Part shown: piece by piece, positions 54,517-62,405 of the stretch | Layout: every line of letters begins with the position of its first letter | Position numbering within the stretch: the first letter of the stretch is position 1 | NCBI RefSeq assembly: GCF_033283405.1 | Contig: NZ_JAWMQR010000004.1 | Coordinates: 1-64,000 of the forward strand | Direction: 5' to 3' | Origin: Halioxenophilus sp033283405 | Lineage (GTDB): Bacteria > Pseudomonadota > Gammaproteobacteria > Pseudomonadales > Cellvibrionaceae | DNA length: 64,000 nt | Position numbers and translations under genes: made by a program | The notes under the pieces: generated by a model | What the model saw: only the letters and a program-made list of their open reading frames with translations | Database searches by the model: none | Told to the model about the DNA's origin: nothing

Positions 54517-55536
54517 TTAATGTTGTGCCAGCCAGTCAATGATTTTCGGCCGCAGGCCAGCCAGCCCTTTGTAGGCAATAATCGGCTCGGGCGTGGTCGC
54601 CAGAACTTGGGCGAGCAGCTGCCGCCACTGCCGATTGGCAACCAACTCATTGAGGGTTAAAAAGTAGGTTCGGATATGGAAGAAGATAAAACCGGATTCC
54701 GGCAACCGCTCCAACACCTGGTGCTCTACACGCAAATTGAGTTTATCGCCGAAATCACACTCGGCCAGGCTATCCCGGTCATTGCGCCACTCGGCGTACG
54801 CCTCCATCGACATATCCAGCCGCGGGTAGACACACAGCCCCCAATTTTTGCGGCGCACCGGTTGCGCCGCTGGCATACGCAAGAGATATTTCAGAGAGCG
54901 GGGAAATACCTGGTAATCATCCGGCACCGGCGCATGCCACTCTAAAAAATCCATACCAAAGGTTTCCGCCAGCGACCATCCGGCCGGGCCGGTGACCACA
55001 CCCCCTTCGATAAAGAGATTCTCTTTTTTCTGCTCAAGCAGCACCCAATCACCTGGGACAGTACGGGCGACAAACAGCAGCGGCGACATCCCGAGGCTCA
55101 CCGCATCCCCAAAAATGAAATTATTTTGGTTCTGCGTTAACTTGTTTTGCCAATGCCAAACATCATCCTCAACCGAGAGGAAAAAATAGTTGGGGAAGTC
55201 GGCAGCCAATTGCCGAGTCACCTGGGCAAGCAACTCCCAGGCGGCAGGCTCAGCACTCTCCGCCAGAATAAAATGGTGCAGATTTTTAGCTAACACCCGC
55301 TCGCGCTCGGCTAATTCCGACAGATAAAACTCATCGATATCAAAATAGAATTCATTCACTGAGCCAGCAATGCCATTAGTCGCGTGCGGTTCGATGTTTA
55401 CCGAGTAGCGAAAGGGAACCGACTTTTTTTGCTCAAAGGGGAAGGGAAAGCGGGCCACCGCCGCGGCACTATTCACTACCGTGCAGGGTGGGTAAAAAGA
55501 TTGAACTGCTGTTGGCTCTGGCCGCATCAACACCAC
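54517..55536 (-). CDS. DUF3445 haem-dependent oxidative N-demethylase-like protein
   Basis: 339 residues. Family match: ARFPFPFEQKKSVPFRYSVN at the N-terminus and NLRVEHQVLERLPESGFIFF plus HIRTYFLTLNEL near the end. Characterised members, such as the dimethylamine-oxidising N-demethylase, use haem and oxygen through a PAS-like fold. This one ends the arsenosugar operon, 11 bases after the arsM stop, so it may oxidise or demethylate a methylated arsenical or amine intermediate (inference). GTG start with GAGG six bases upstream; an ATG three codons later is possible. Confidence 0.75.
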   Translation of the reverse strand: MVLMRPEPTAVQSFYPPCTVVNSAAAVARFPFPFEQKKSVPFRYSVNIEPHATNGIAGSVNEFYFDIDEFYLSELAERERVLAKNLHHFILAESAEPAAWELLAQVTRQLAADFPNYFFLSVEDDVWHWQNKLTQNQNNFIFGDAVSLGMSPLLFVARTVPGDWVLLEQKKENLFIEGGVVTGPAGWSLAETFGMDFLEWHAPVPDDYQVFPRSLKYLLRMPAAQPVRRKNWGLCVYPRLDMSMEAYAEWRNDRDSLAECDFGDKLNLRVEHQVLERLPESGFIFFHIRTYFLTLNELVANRQWRQLLAQVLATTPEPIIAYKGLAGLRPKIIDWLAQH

Positions 55537-55547
55537 CGACTACCTCA

Positions 55548-56600
55548 TTAACAACAACTGCTGCCCAAACCACCTTCAACGGCAGCCAGTTGATCAAACG
55601 GTGTGCTGCCACCACAACCGGGGAAGAGACCAAAGTGGCGAGAGAAGTCACCTATAAATTCAAAGTGCGGCGCAAAACGGGTGTTGGCCAGCATCTGCCA
55701 GCTGTTGCCACACACAGGAAAGATTCGGCCAGCATCAAGCACGTGGTGATCATCCAACATAAACTGGTGCGGCGCCTCGGCAATGGAGCCGCGGTAGATA
55801 ACCGCCTGGCCGTAATCTTCGCAGGCGCTGTCGAGCTTGGGCAGTTTAAAGAGCCGATAAGTGGCCGACATAAATTGAATCATACCCAGCTTGGCTTGCA
55901 GCTCGACATCGGTCACCGCCAGCGGCCGGCACTCCACCAGGCGCGGATCAAGAAATCCCTGGCGCTTAGCGATGGTCATAAAATCGTTCCAGTAAAGGGC
56001 ACCGCCCAAACACTCGCCCACCAGCACCGGATCGTTGGCTACTGCTTCCGGCACCCGACGGTCGGCGTAGACATCGGAAAAATAGAGTTCACCGCCCTCT
56101 TTCAGCAGGCGATAAGCACCGGCAATAACGGCGTCCTTATCGGGTGACAGATTAATCACACAGTTGGAGACAACCACATCAAAACTGCCGGGCGCTAAAT
56201 CCAATTCATCCAGGCGCTCGATATAACCCTGTAGAAACTGCACATTATCGAAACCGAACTGCTCGGCGTGATAGGTTTGATGTTGACGGGCCACCGCCAA
56301 CTGTTCGTCGGTCATATCGACACCCACCACCGATCCTTCCGGCCCCGCCAGTTGCGCCAGGGCATAAACATCGCGTCCGCTGCCACAGCCGAGATCCAGC
56401 ACCCGGGCACCACGCAACTGCGCCGGGCAGACCAGGCCACAACCGTAATAACGGGAGAGCACCTCCGGGTGGATGTTGCTTAACAGTGGTTTCAACCACT
56501 CCGGTACACTGCTGGCGTCGCAACAGGCGTCTGTTTTTAAGTCATCGGACGACTGCAACTGCTTACCGTAATAATCTTTCACCCAATCGTGGTTACTCAT
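55548..56600 (-). CDS. arsM: Arsenite S-adenosylmethyltransferase, extended form
   Basis: About 350 residues from MSNHDWVKDYYGKQLQSSDD. The start at 56600 has GAGG nine bases upstream and overlaps the preceding gene by eight bases; the longer frame to 56816 is that gene's shadow. SAM motif I VLDLGCGSGRDVY, the ArsM signature VSNCVINLSPDKDAVIAGAY, and FSDVYADRRVP, GECLGGALYW. Cysteines in CCDASSVPEW, NCVIN and GECLGG are the As(III)-binding set. A long C-terminal extension holds FPVCGNS, FGLFPGCGGS and a terminal SSCC. It would produce di-methylated arsenic for arsenosugar synthesis. Confidence 0.92.
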   Translation of the reverse strand: MSNHDWVKDYYGKQLQSSDDLKTDACCDASSVPEWLKPLLSNIHPEVLSRYYGCGLVCPAQLRGARVLDLGCGSGRDVYALAQLAGPEGSVVGVDMTDEQLAVARQHQTYHAEQFGFDNVQFLQGYIERLDELDLAPGSFDVVVSNCVINLSPDKDAVIAGAYRLLKEGGELYFSDVYADRRVPEAVANDPVLVGECLGGALYWNDFMTIAKRQGFLDPRLVECRPLAVTDVELQAKLGMIQFMSATYRLFKLPKLDSACEDYGQAVIYRGSIAEAPHQFMLDDHHVLDAGRIFPVCGNSWQMLANTRFAPHFEFIGDFSRHFGLFPGCGGSTPFDQLAAVEGGLGSSCC

Positions 56601-57219
56601 AAGGGTTAACCTCAAACAGTTTAAGCTCCTGCTGCCACGCTTGTGGCAGCCAGTGTAAATCTTCGGCGGTATCGATATCCGCCAGCGGCGGCAACTCCAG
56701 CCAACGCCAATCCAGCTCCCGCATGCGCTGGCGGGTCTGCTCGGCCACCCGCGCCGTACTCCAGGTAATATTTTCAAATATGGCCGGCCGGTATTCGCGC
56801 ATGGCCAGGGCCACATAGCCGCCGTCCAACGCTGGAATCATACAGGCATCGTAATCCTGCAGGCTGCTGGCCATCTCTCTTAGCAGCTCTGCACTCAGCG
56901 CTGGGCAATCGGTACCCATCACCAACACCGGGCGTTGAGCCCGGGCACAGGCGCGGGCCATCCGCTCACCCAGGTCGCCCTCGCCCTGTTCACAAAATTC
57001 GAACACCTCTGGCCAGGGATAGGCCGCAGCATACAACCAATCGGCCGGCGTATAGCAGAAGTGCACCCGGCCTAACCCAAGTTGACTGGCCTCGGCCACT
57101 GTTCGCTGCAGCAGCCGCTCGGCGAGTTGCGCCGCCCGCTCTGCCCCTAATGCCGGAATCAACCGGGTTTTGGCAAAGCCGGGTTTGGGCTGCTTGGCAA
57201 AAATAATTACTTCTGTCAT
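56593..57219 (-). CDS. DUF2064/TIGR04282-type glycosyltransferase of arsenosugar cluster
   Basis: 208 residues. Begins TEVIIFAKQPKPGFAKTRLI, with VMGTDCPALSAELLREM and MIPALDGGYVALAM, the DUF2064 signature of a GT-A-like nucleotidyl/glycosyl transferase. I recall this family (TIGR04282) being named for arsenosugar biosynthesis clusters with ArsS. Its stop overlaps the arsM start, so they are coupled. Possible role: adding a sugar or glycerol-type aglycone, or supplying an activated donor. The exact reaction is unproven. Confidence 0.85.
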   Translation of the reverse strand: MTEVIIFAKQPKPGFAKTRLIPALGAERAAQLAERLLQRTVAEASQLGLGRVHFCYTPADWLYAAAYPWPEVFEFCEQGEGDLGERMARACARAQRPVLVMGTDCPALSAELLREMASSLQDYDACMIPALDGGYVALAMREYRPAIFENITWSTARVAEQTRQRMRELDWRWLELPPLADIDTAEDLHWLPQAWQQELKLFEVNPYE

Positions 57220-57251
57220 CGGCTCTCAGGTATTAAATGGTGATCCGGAAA

Positions 57252-57926
57252 TCAGCGATAGAGTTTCGCCAGGTGCGCAGGATTTACGCCCAACCAATAG
57301 AGCAGGCGCAGGCGCCACATCAACAAAATGGTCGGCACTACGCCTCGGCTCAACCAGCGACGACCGGAGGTAACCACCCGCGCTTTAAGGCAAACCGGTG
57401 GTGTAATTTTTTTTAAGCGCCGGCAGAGCTCAATATCTTCCATCAAGGCGATATTGGCAAAGCCGTGCAGTTGTTGAAAGAGCGAGCGCCTGACAAAAAT
57501 CGCCTGGTCACCGGTAGCAATACCGGTAAGGCGTGATCGCCAGCGCATCAGCCGGGCGATTACGGGCAGCAGCCAGTGCTCACCCGTGATGGTTACATCA
57601 AACCGCCCCCACCCCGCTTTGGGGTTATCGAGCGCCCGGATTATTTCGCCACAGGCGTTAGCGGGTAGTTGGGTATCGGCGTGTAAGAAGAGCAATATAT
57701 CAGCCTCGGCCAAGGCCGCACCGGTGTTCATCTGCCGCGCCCGGCCGCGTTCACTCACCACCACATTCAAACCCGCCTGCTGCAACAGGCCAACCGTATT
57801 ATCACTGCTGCCACCATCCACCAGCAGCAACTGGCAATCACTCAAATGCTCCAGCTGGGCCAGCAACTCAGGCAGTTGCTGGGCTTCATTCAGTACCGGT
57901 ACCACCACCGCAATTTGGGCAACCAT
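57252..57926 (-). CDS. TIGR04283-type GT2 glycosyltransferase of arsenosugar cluster
   Basis: About 224 residues. I use ATG 57926, which has AGGA six bases upstream; the longer frame opens on TTG. GT2 features are QIAVVVPVLNEAQQLPELLA, LLVDGGSSDNTVGLL, FLHADTQLPANACGEIIRAL, and GIATGDQAIFVRRSLFQQLH followed by LMEDIELCRRLKK. A short C-terminal hydrophobic stretch may be membrane-associated. Paired with the TIGR04282-type gene in the same operon, as is usual around arsS. Confidence 0.85.
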   Translation of the reverse strand: MVAQIAVVVPVLNEAQQLPELLAQLEHLSDCQLLLVDGGSSDNTVGLLQQAGLNVVVSERGRARQMNTGAALAEADILLFLHADTQLPANACGEIIRALDNPKAGWGRFDVTITGEHWLLPVIARLMRWRSRLTGIATGDQAIFVRRSLFQQLHGFANIALMEDIELCRRLKKITPPVCLKARVVTSGRRWLSRGVVPTILLMWRLRLLYWLGVNPAHLAKLYR

Positions 57927-57934
57927 AACCAATC

Positions 57935-58744
57935 CTATCCCGGCTTATTAGCCAGGTCGTTCAGGCGCCAGTCGTATTCCAAAAAGCGCAGTTTAAACTC
58001 ACCCGCCTGCAGCCGTTTTTCGGCCTGATCACTCAACCCCAAATCAGAACTATAAGCCAATAGAAATTGGTCCAGGGAGTGGTAATCCAACCACCCTTTT
58101 TCAAAATCGCCCCGATACCATTTAAAAATTGCCGAGAGTTCCAACACCTTACCCGCCTGCCGGTTTTGTGTTCGATCGGCCAGAAACTGGCGGGTTTGCG
58201 CCTGCAGCTGCTGATCCAAGCGATCCGCCGTATAGGCCTCCTGTCGCAAAGGCGGGCAGCCAACGCTTGCGCAATTGAGCGCAAAGTGAATACGTAGTTC
58301 CTCATAGCGCCCCGAAGCCCGAATCATTCCATGTTCGATCCCATCCAACGAGACCACTTCGCCCAGCAGGGGAATAAAGGCCTTTTTCCAGGGCGACTGC
58401 AACAGGCTACCAATATCGCGGATACTCTCTACCGGGTAGTTCTCCACCACCAGCTGAATGGTCCAGGCGTTATAGGCATTGATTAAAAAAGCCAGACGCT
58501 CATCTTTTGGCCAGTTTTGAAAATCGGCGCGACTCACCCGGCTTAGCGAAACCAGATAGGGCTGTAGGGCGGCACTATCGTTTTTAATTTTCTGATAATC
58601 GACCCAGGTGTGTTTATGCTTGTCGACCACCACATAGCTTTTTAAAACGTTATCCCAAAGGGCGTGATCAAAGCCCGTAACGGGGTCAGCCATTAGCGGC
58701 ATAGTGGCTACACTTAATAACAGCGCGAATAGCAATCGAACCAC
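57935..58744 (-). CDS. DUF547 exported protein
   Basis: 269 residues with an N-terminal signal peptide (residues 1-19, ending LMA). DUF547 motifs: DERLAFLINAYNAWTIQLVV and LRIHFALNCASVGCPPLRQE with the conserved Cys pair. Predicted periplasmic. The family function is not established, though it recurs beside arsS clusters. GTG start, a few bases after the reductase-fusion stop. Its role in arsenosugar production or export is unknown. Confidence 0.85.
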   Translation of the reverse strand: MVRLLFALLLSVATMPLMADPVTGFDHALWDNVLKSYVVVDKHKHTWVDYQKIKNDSAALQPYLVSLSRVSRADFQNWPKDERLAFLINAYNAWTIQLVVENYPVESIRDIGSLLQSPWKKAFIPLLGEVVSLDGIEHGMIRASGRYEELRIHFALNCASVGCPPLRQEAYTADRLDQQLQAQTRQFLADRTQNRQAGKVLELSAIFKWYRGDFEKGWLDYHSLDQFLLAYSSDLGLSDQAEKRLQAGEFKLRFLEYDWRLNDLANKPG

Positions 58745-58748
58745 TCAC

Positions 58749-60911
58749 CTAACCCCGGCGCCACTGGTGGTACCTCGCCACCCAGCGCAATAATTTTTTC
58801 GGTGCCCGCGCCTTTTTCCATTCACCGGCCGCGTACTTATTGGCCTCATTCCAGGTGGGATAGGGGTGAATGGTCGCCAATATTTTATTCAGGCCCAGCC
58901 CCCAACGCATGGCCAGAATAAATTCGGCAATTAATTCCCCGGCGTGGGGGCCAACGATAGTCACGCCGAGAATTTTATCCCTGCCGGGCGGGGTGAGCAC
59001 TTTGATAAAACCGTAGTTGTCGGATTCCGTAATGGCACGGTCGAGATCGTCGATACCGTAGCGGCTCACCTCAAAGGCAACTCCCTGCGCTTCGGCCTCC
59101 TGTTCGTTTAAACCCACACGGGCCACCTCTGGGTCGGTATAGGTTACCCAGGGAATCACCCGGTAGTCCGCCTTGAATTTTTTAAACTGGCCAAACAGGG
59201 CATTCACCGAGGCATACCAGGCCTGATGAGCCGCCGTGTGGGTAAACTGGTAAGGCCCGGCAACATCGCCGGCGGCATAAATATTGGGGTAGAGGGTTTG
59301 CAGATACTCGTTGGTGGTCACCGTCTGCTGAGTGGCGATGCCTAACGCCTCCAAACCGTAGCCGGTTAAACGGGGTGCGCGCCCCAGGGCACAGATAATT
59401 TCATCGAAGCCGAGTCGTACACGCTCGCCAGCCGCTTCCGCCACCAGAAATTTTTGCCGCTGGCCGCCCGCCTCGTCACTCTCAACCGCAATCGCTTTAT
59501 GGCCGGTTAAAACCTTAACCCCAGATTCCTTCAGGTGGGTTGCAACCAGTGTCGCGACATCGGCATCCTCCTTCAACAACAGCCGCTCGGCCATCTCTAC
59601 CTGAGTCACCGCAACGCCCAGCCGGGCAAAGGCCTGGGCCAGTTCGCAACCGATGGGGCCGCCGCCCAACACCAATAAGCGCTCTGGCATCTCATCGCGC
59701 TCGGCAAATGTTTGCCATAGGCTATCGCTGGTCAACACACCCGCTTCCACCAACCCGGGAATCGGTGGCAGTAGCGGCTCGGCCCCGGCGGCAATAATGA
59801 TCGAGCGGGTGGTTAATATCTGCTGCTGACCTTCGTGGTCGGTAATGGCGACCGTCCACGGGTCGACCAGTTGCGCGTGGCCAAGCTGCACATCCACCCC
59901 CATACCGCGGTAACGCTCGACGCTGTCGTGGGGCTCAATGGCTTTCACCACCGCCTGCACCCGCTCAAAAATTTTGCGAAAAGAGAGCTGCGGTGTTTGC
60001 GCCTGCAAGCCGTAGCTTTTCGCCCGGCGCATCGTCTCTGCCACGCGTGCGCTTTTGATCAATGCTTTACTGGGTACACAGCCATAGTTGAGGCAGTCGC
60101 CACCCATTTTGTGGCTCTCCACCAAGGTCACCTTGGCGCGCACCGTGGCGGCAATTAAAGCCGAAACCAAACCCGCCGCACCGGCGCCGATCACCACCAG
60201 ATTGCGATCGAACTTTTTGGGCCGCGGCCATTTTTTATAAACCCGCATCGCCTGTAGCCGGGCCAGAACAAACTTGGCGATCAGCGGAAAAATACCCAGT
60301 AGCGTGAAGGAGGCCAGCAACTCAAAGGAGGCGATTTCACCTAGGCTGCTGACCTGTGCCAATTGGGTACCGGCATTTACATAAACAAAAGTACCAGCCA
60401 GCATGCCTACCTGGCTCACCCAATAGAAGGTCCAGCCGCGAATGGGGGTTAAGCCCATCACCAGATTAATAATAAAAAAGGGTACCGCCGGCACCAGGCG
60501 CAGGCTGAGCAGATAAAAGGCCCCATCGCGCTCGATGCCCTTGTTAATCGCCCGCAGTCGAGCACCAAATTTTGCCTGCACCCAATCGTGCAGCAGATAA
60601 CGGGAGACAAAAAAGGCAGCCGTGGCTCCAATGGAGGAGGCGAAGGAGACAATCACCAACCCCCACAGCAAACCAAACAGCGCACCGCCGGCCAGAGTGA
60701 GCACTGCCGCCCCCGGCAGCGACAGCGCCGTTGCCACCACATAGACAAAAAAGAAGAGAATCGCCAGGCCAACAAAGGAGTCATCCCGCCATGCCTCCAA
60801 TGTTGCCAGGCTCGACCTGATGCCTTCGAGGGTTAGATAGTCGCGTCCACCCAGGGCGACAAAGAGCACCACCAGAGCGATTAAAAGTGCGGCAATTGCG
60901 ATTTTTTTCAT
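58749..60911 (-). CDS. TVP38/TMEM64 membrane domain fused to mercuric-reductase-like FAD disulfide oxidoreductase
   Basis: About 720 residues from MKKIAIAALLIALVV. Residues ~5-230: TVP38-type membrane domain with several helices (FVYVVATALSLPGAAVLTLA, FVSRYLLHDWVQAKFG). Then comes a complete class I pyridine-nucleotide disulfide oxidoreductase: FAD motif VVIGAGAAGLVSALIAATV, redox-active CLNYGCVPSK, NAD-binding LVLGGGPIGCELAQAFARLG, and the dimerisation domain ending before HPYPTW, with its family His. The mercuric-reductase N-terminal HMA and C-terminal vicinal Cys are absent. In the arsenosugar operon it may reduce arsenicals at the membrane (inference). Confidence 0.88.
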   Translation of the reverse strand: MKKIAIAALLIALVVLFVALGGRDYLTLEGIRSSLATLEAWRDDSFVGLAILFFFVYVVATALSLPGAAVLTLAGGALFGLLWGLVIVSFASSIGATAAFFVSRYLLHDWVQAKFGARLRAINKGIERDGAFYLLSLRLVPAVPFFIINLVMGLTPIRGWTFYWVSQVGMLAGTFVYVNAGTQLAQVSSLGEIASFELLASFTLLGIFPLIAKFVLARLQAMRVYKKWPRPKKFDRNLVVIGAGAAGLVSALIAATVRAKVTLVESHKMGGDCLNYGCVPSKALIKSARVAETMRRAKSYGLQAQTPQLSFRKIFERVQAVVKAIEPHDSVERYRGMGVDVQLGHAQLVDPWTVAITDHEGQQQILTTRSIIIAAGAEPLLPPIPGLVEAGVLTSDSLWQTFAERDEMPERLLVLGGGPIGCELAQAFARLGVAVTQVEMAERLLLKEDADVATLVATHLKESGVKVLTGHKAIAVESDEAGGQRQKFLVAEAAGERVRLGFDEIICALGRAPRLTGYGLEALGIATQQTVTTNEYLQTLYPNIYAAGDVAGPYQFTHTAAHQAWYASVNALFGQFKKFKADYRVIPWVTYTDPEVARVGLNEQEAEAQGVAFEVSRYGIDDLDRAITESDNYGFIKVLTPPGRDKILGVTIVGPHAGELIAEFILAMRWGLGLNKILATIHPYPTWNEANKYAAGEWKKARAPKKLLRWVARYHQWRRG

Positions 60912-60951
60912 ATTTTTTACCGGCGCGGATTGCAGGTCCTGACCCAAAACA

Positions 60952-61221
60952 CTAGGGCCTGTTAACACTAATTTAGCACCACTGCTGGAGGTCAGCTTTT
61001 TGTCCAGCTAGGCGCCAGACGTGCCATGTAGTGGGCCTACATAAGCGGCTGGCAACAACGCTGGGCAAAAAGCTGGCCCCAGCCCGAAGGGTTGAGCTTG
61101 ATATGAGCTCGCTCGTTGTTGCTCACCGCTGATTTGGGCCCACCAAACTACGCGGCTCGCGCCTAGATCGAGCTCATTTCGAGCTCAACAGAGGTGCTAA
61201 ATTAGTGTTAACAGGCCCTAG
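60952..61221. mobile_element. 270-bp MITE-like element
   Basis: Perfect 29-bp inverted ends (60952-60980 and 61193-61221), each starting CTAG and continuing GGCCTGTTAACACTAATTT. CTAG may be a 4-bp target duplication, which would leave GGCCTG... as the element's own ends. Two internal inverted pairs (60991-61006 with 61059-61075, and 61091-61110 with 61170-61189, 18/20) let the whole RNA fold into a large hairpin. No ORF. It lies immediately downstream of the arsS stop, inside the operon. No transposase is in the window, so any mobilisation would be in trans. Confidence 0.8.
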
Positions 61222-62171
61222 CTCAAGGCGCCACCACAGCTGGAGCCACTGCCGGCAATACAGCCATAGCAGTGATCGGCCACGGCAATGGGTTGGCCGT
61301 TGAGATCGTCGCGCAAGAGGTCGCGCAGCTGTTTGCGCCCGGCGCCCATGGGCAGCTCCAACTGCTGATTAAAATCACAATCGTAGAGCTGCCCCTGCCA
61401 GTCGACACTGACCAGAGTGCGGCACATCACCTGCGCTAAATTGGCGCTGTTCTGATTGGCTTTTAACAGCGCCAGGTAATCGTTAAACGTCCCCTTGGAT
61501 ATTAGCGTCGAGCCAAACCGTTTGATGGGCATATTGGCCAGGGCAAACAATGTATTAAATTCCACACCAAAATTTTGCCAGAGCTCCCGTTTGTAATCCT
61601 GCTCCAACTTGGTTTGATCCGGTGGCAGGCTCGGCCCCTGCGGATTGTAGACCAAGTTTAATTCAAGGCCGGTGCCGGGCTTGCCATAGCCCAGGCCATT
61701 GAGTTGCTGCAACCCGGCGATACTGCGGGCAAAAACACCGTCACCGCGTTGGCTGTCGACGTTATCCTGTGAGTAACAGGGCAGCGAGGCGACAATCTGT
61801 ACCCGCTGCTCAGCCAAAAATTCAGCCAGCCCCTCCTGCCCTGGTTCGGAAAGAATGGTTAAATTGCAGCGATCCATCACCGTTACACCCAGGGCGCGCG
61901 CCTGGCTTACCAGGCGCTTAAACTGCGGGTGCAGCTCTGGTGCGCCACCAGTCAGATCCAACAGCTGTATGTTGCGCGCGGCCAACACCTCGGGAATTAA
62001 TTCAATCAACTCATCCGACATCATCTCTTTGCGATCAGGCCCGGCATTAACATGGCAGTGCAGGCAGCGCTGATTGCAGCGATAACCCAAGTTCACCTGC
62101 AAGGTGGTCAAAGGCTGGCGACTAATGGCCGGAAAATCGGAAATTTCCAAGAGTGGTAGAGTTGCGTGCAT
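61218..62171 (-). CDS. arsS: Arsenosugar biosynthesis radical SAM protein
   Basis: 317 residues. Radical-SAM cluster motif CNQRCLHC (Cys spacing CxxxCxxC), preceded by TTLQVNLGYR. LLDLTGGAPELHPQFKRLV is the GGE-like SAM-binding motif. CTR domain cysteines: MDRCNLTI, SLPCYS, and the C-terminal CYGCIAGSGSSCGGA. ArsS adds the 5'-deoxyadenosyl group of SAM to dimethylated arsenic, giving dimethylarsinoyl-deoxyadenosine. The stop lies in the CTAG at the edge of the MITE. First gene of the arsenosugar operon. Confidence 0.92.
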   Translation of the reverse strand: MHATLPLLEISDFPAISRQPLTTLQVNLGYRCNQRCLHCHVNAGPDRKEMMSDELIELIPEVLAARNIQLLDLTGGAPELHPQFKRLVSQARALGVTVMDRCNLTILSEPGQEGLAEFLAEQRVQIVASLPCYSQDNVDSQRGDGVFARSIAGLQQLNGLGYGKPGTGLELNLVYNPQGPSLPPDQTKLEQDYKRELWQNFGVEFNTLFALANMPIKRFGSTLISKGTFNDYLALLKANQNSANLAQVMCRTLVSVDWQGQLYDCDFNQQLELPMGAGRKQLRDLLRDDLNGQPIAVADHCYGCIAGSGSSCGGALS

Positions 62172-62405
62172 GAAGTTCGCCTGCGTTAGAAATATAGAGT
62201 GAGAGCAAAATAGACGCTGCCGGTTCTCGAAGAAAGGCTTTTATGATCAATTTGTTAAAATTAGTCGGCCCAGTTTGCACTTTGGCAGTTTAATATTGAG
62301 CAGTTTACGCGCGCATGATTGCCCACTGTACAATCCGCTCACTATTGAACGGCATAAAAACCATTTAGGCCGTTACAACCAAAAACCATGACCAAGGGGA
62401 AACCT
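62172..62405. promoter_or_regulatory. Divergent control region arsS / MTA phosphorylase gene
   Basis: 234 bp between divergent starts. Expected to hold promoters for both. A TACAAT hexamer at 62330-62335 could be a -10 for the phosphorylase gene, but no well-spaced -35 was evident. No clear ArsR-type inverted repeat was found. Confidence 0.4.

Noticed and set aside
58749..60911. E3 (lipoamide dehydrogenase) partner for the E1-E2 operon
   Set aside because: The disulfide reductase is fused to a membrane domain and embedded in the arsenosugar operon; it is mercuric-reductase-like and not E3-like.
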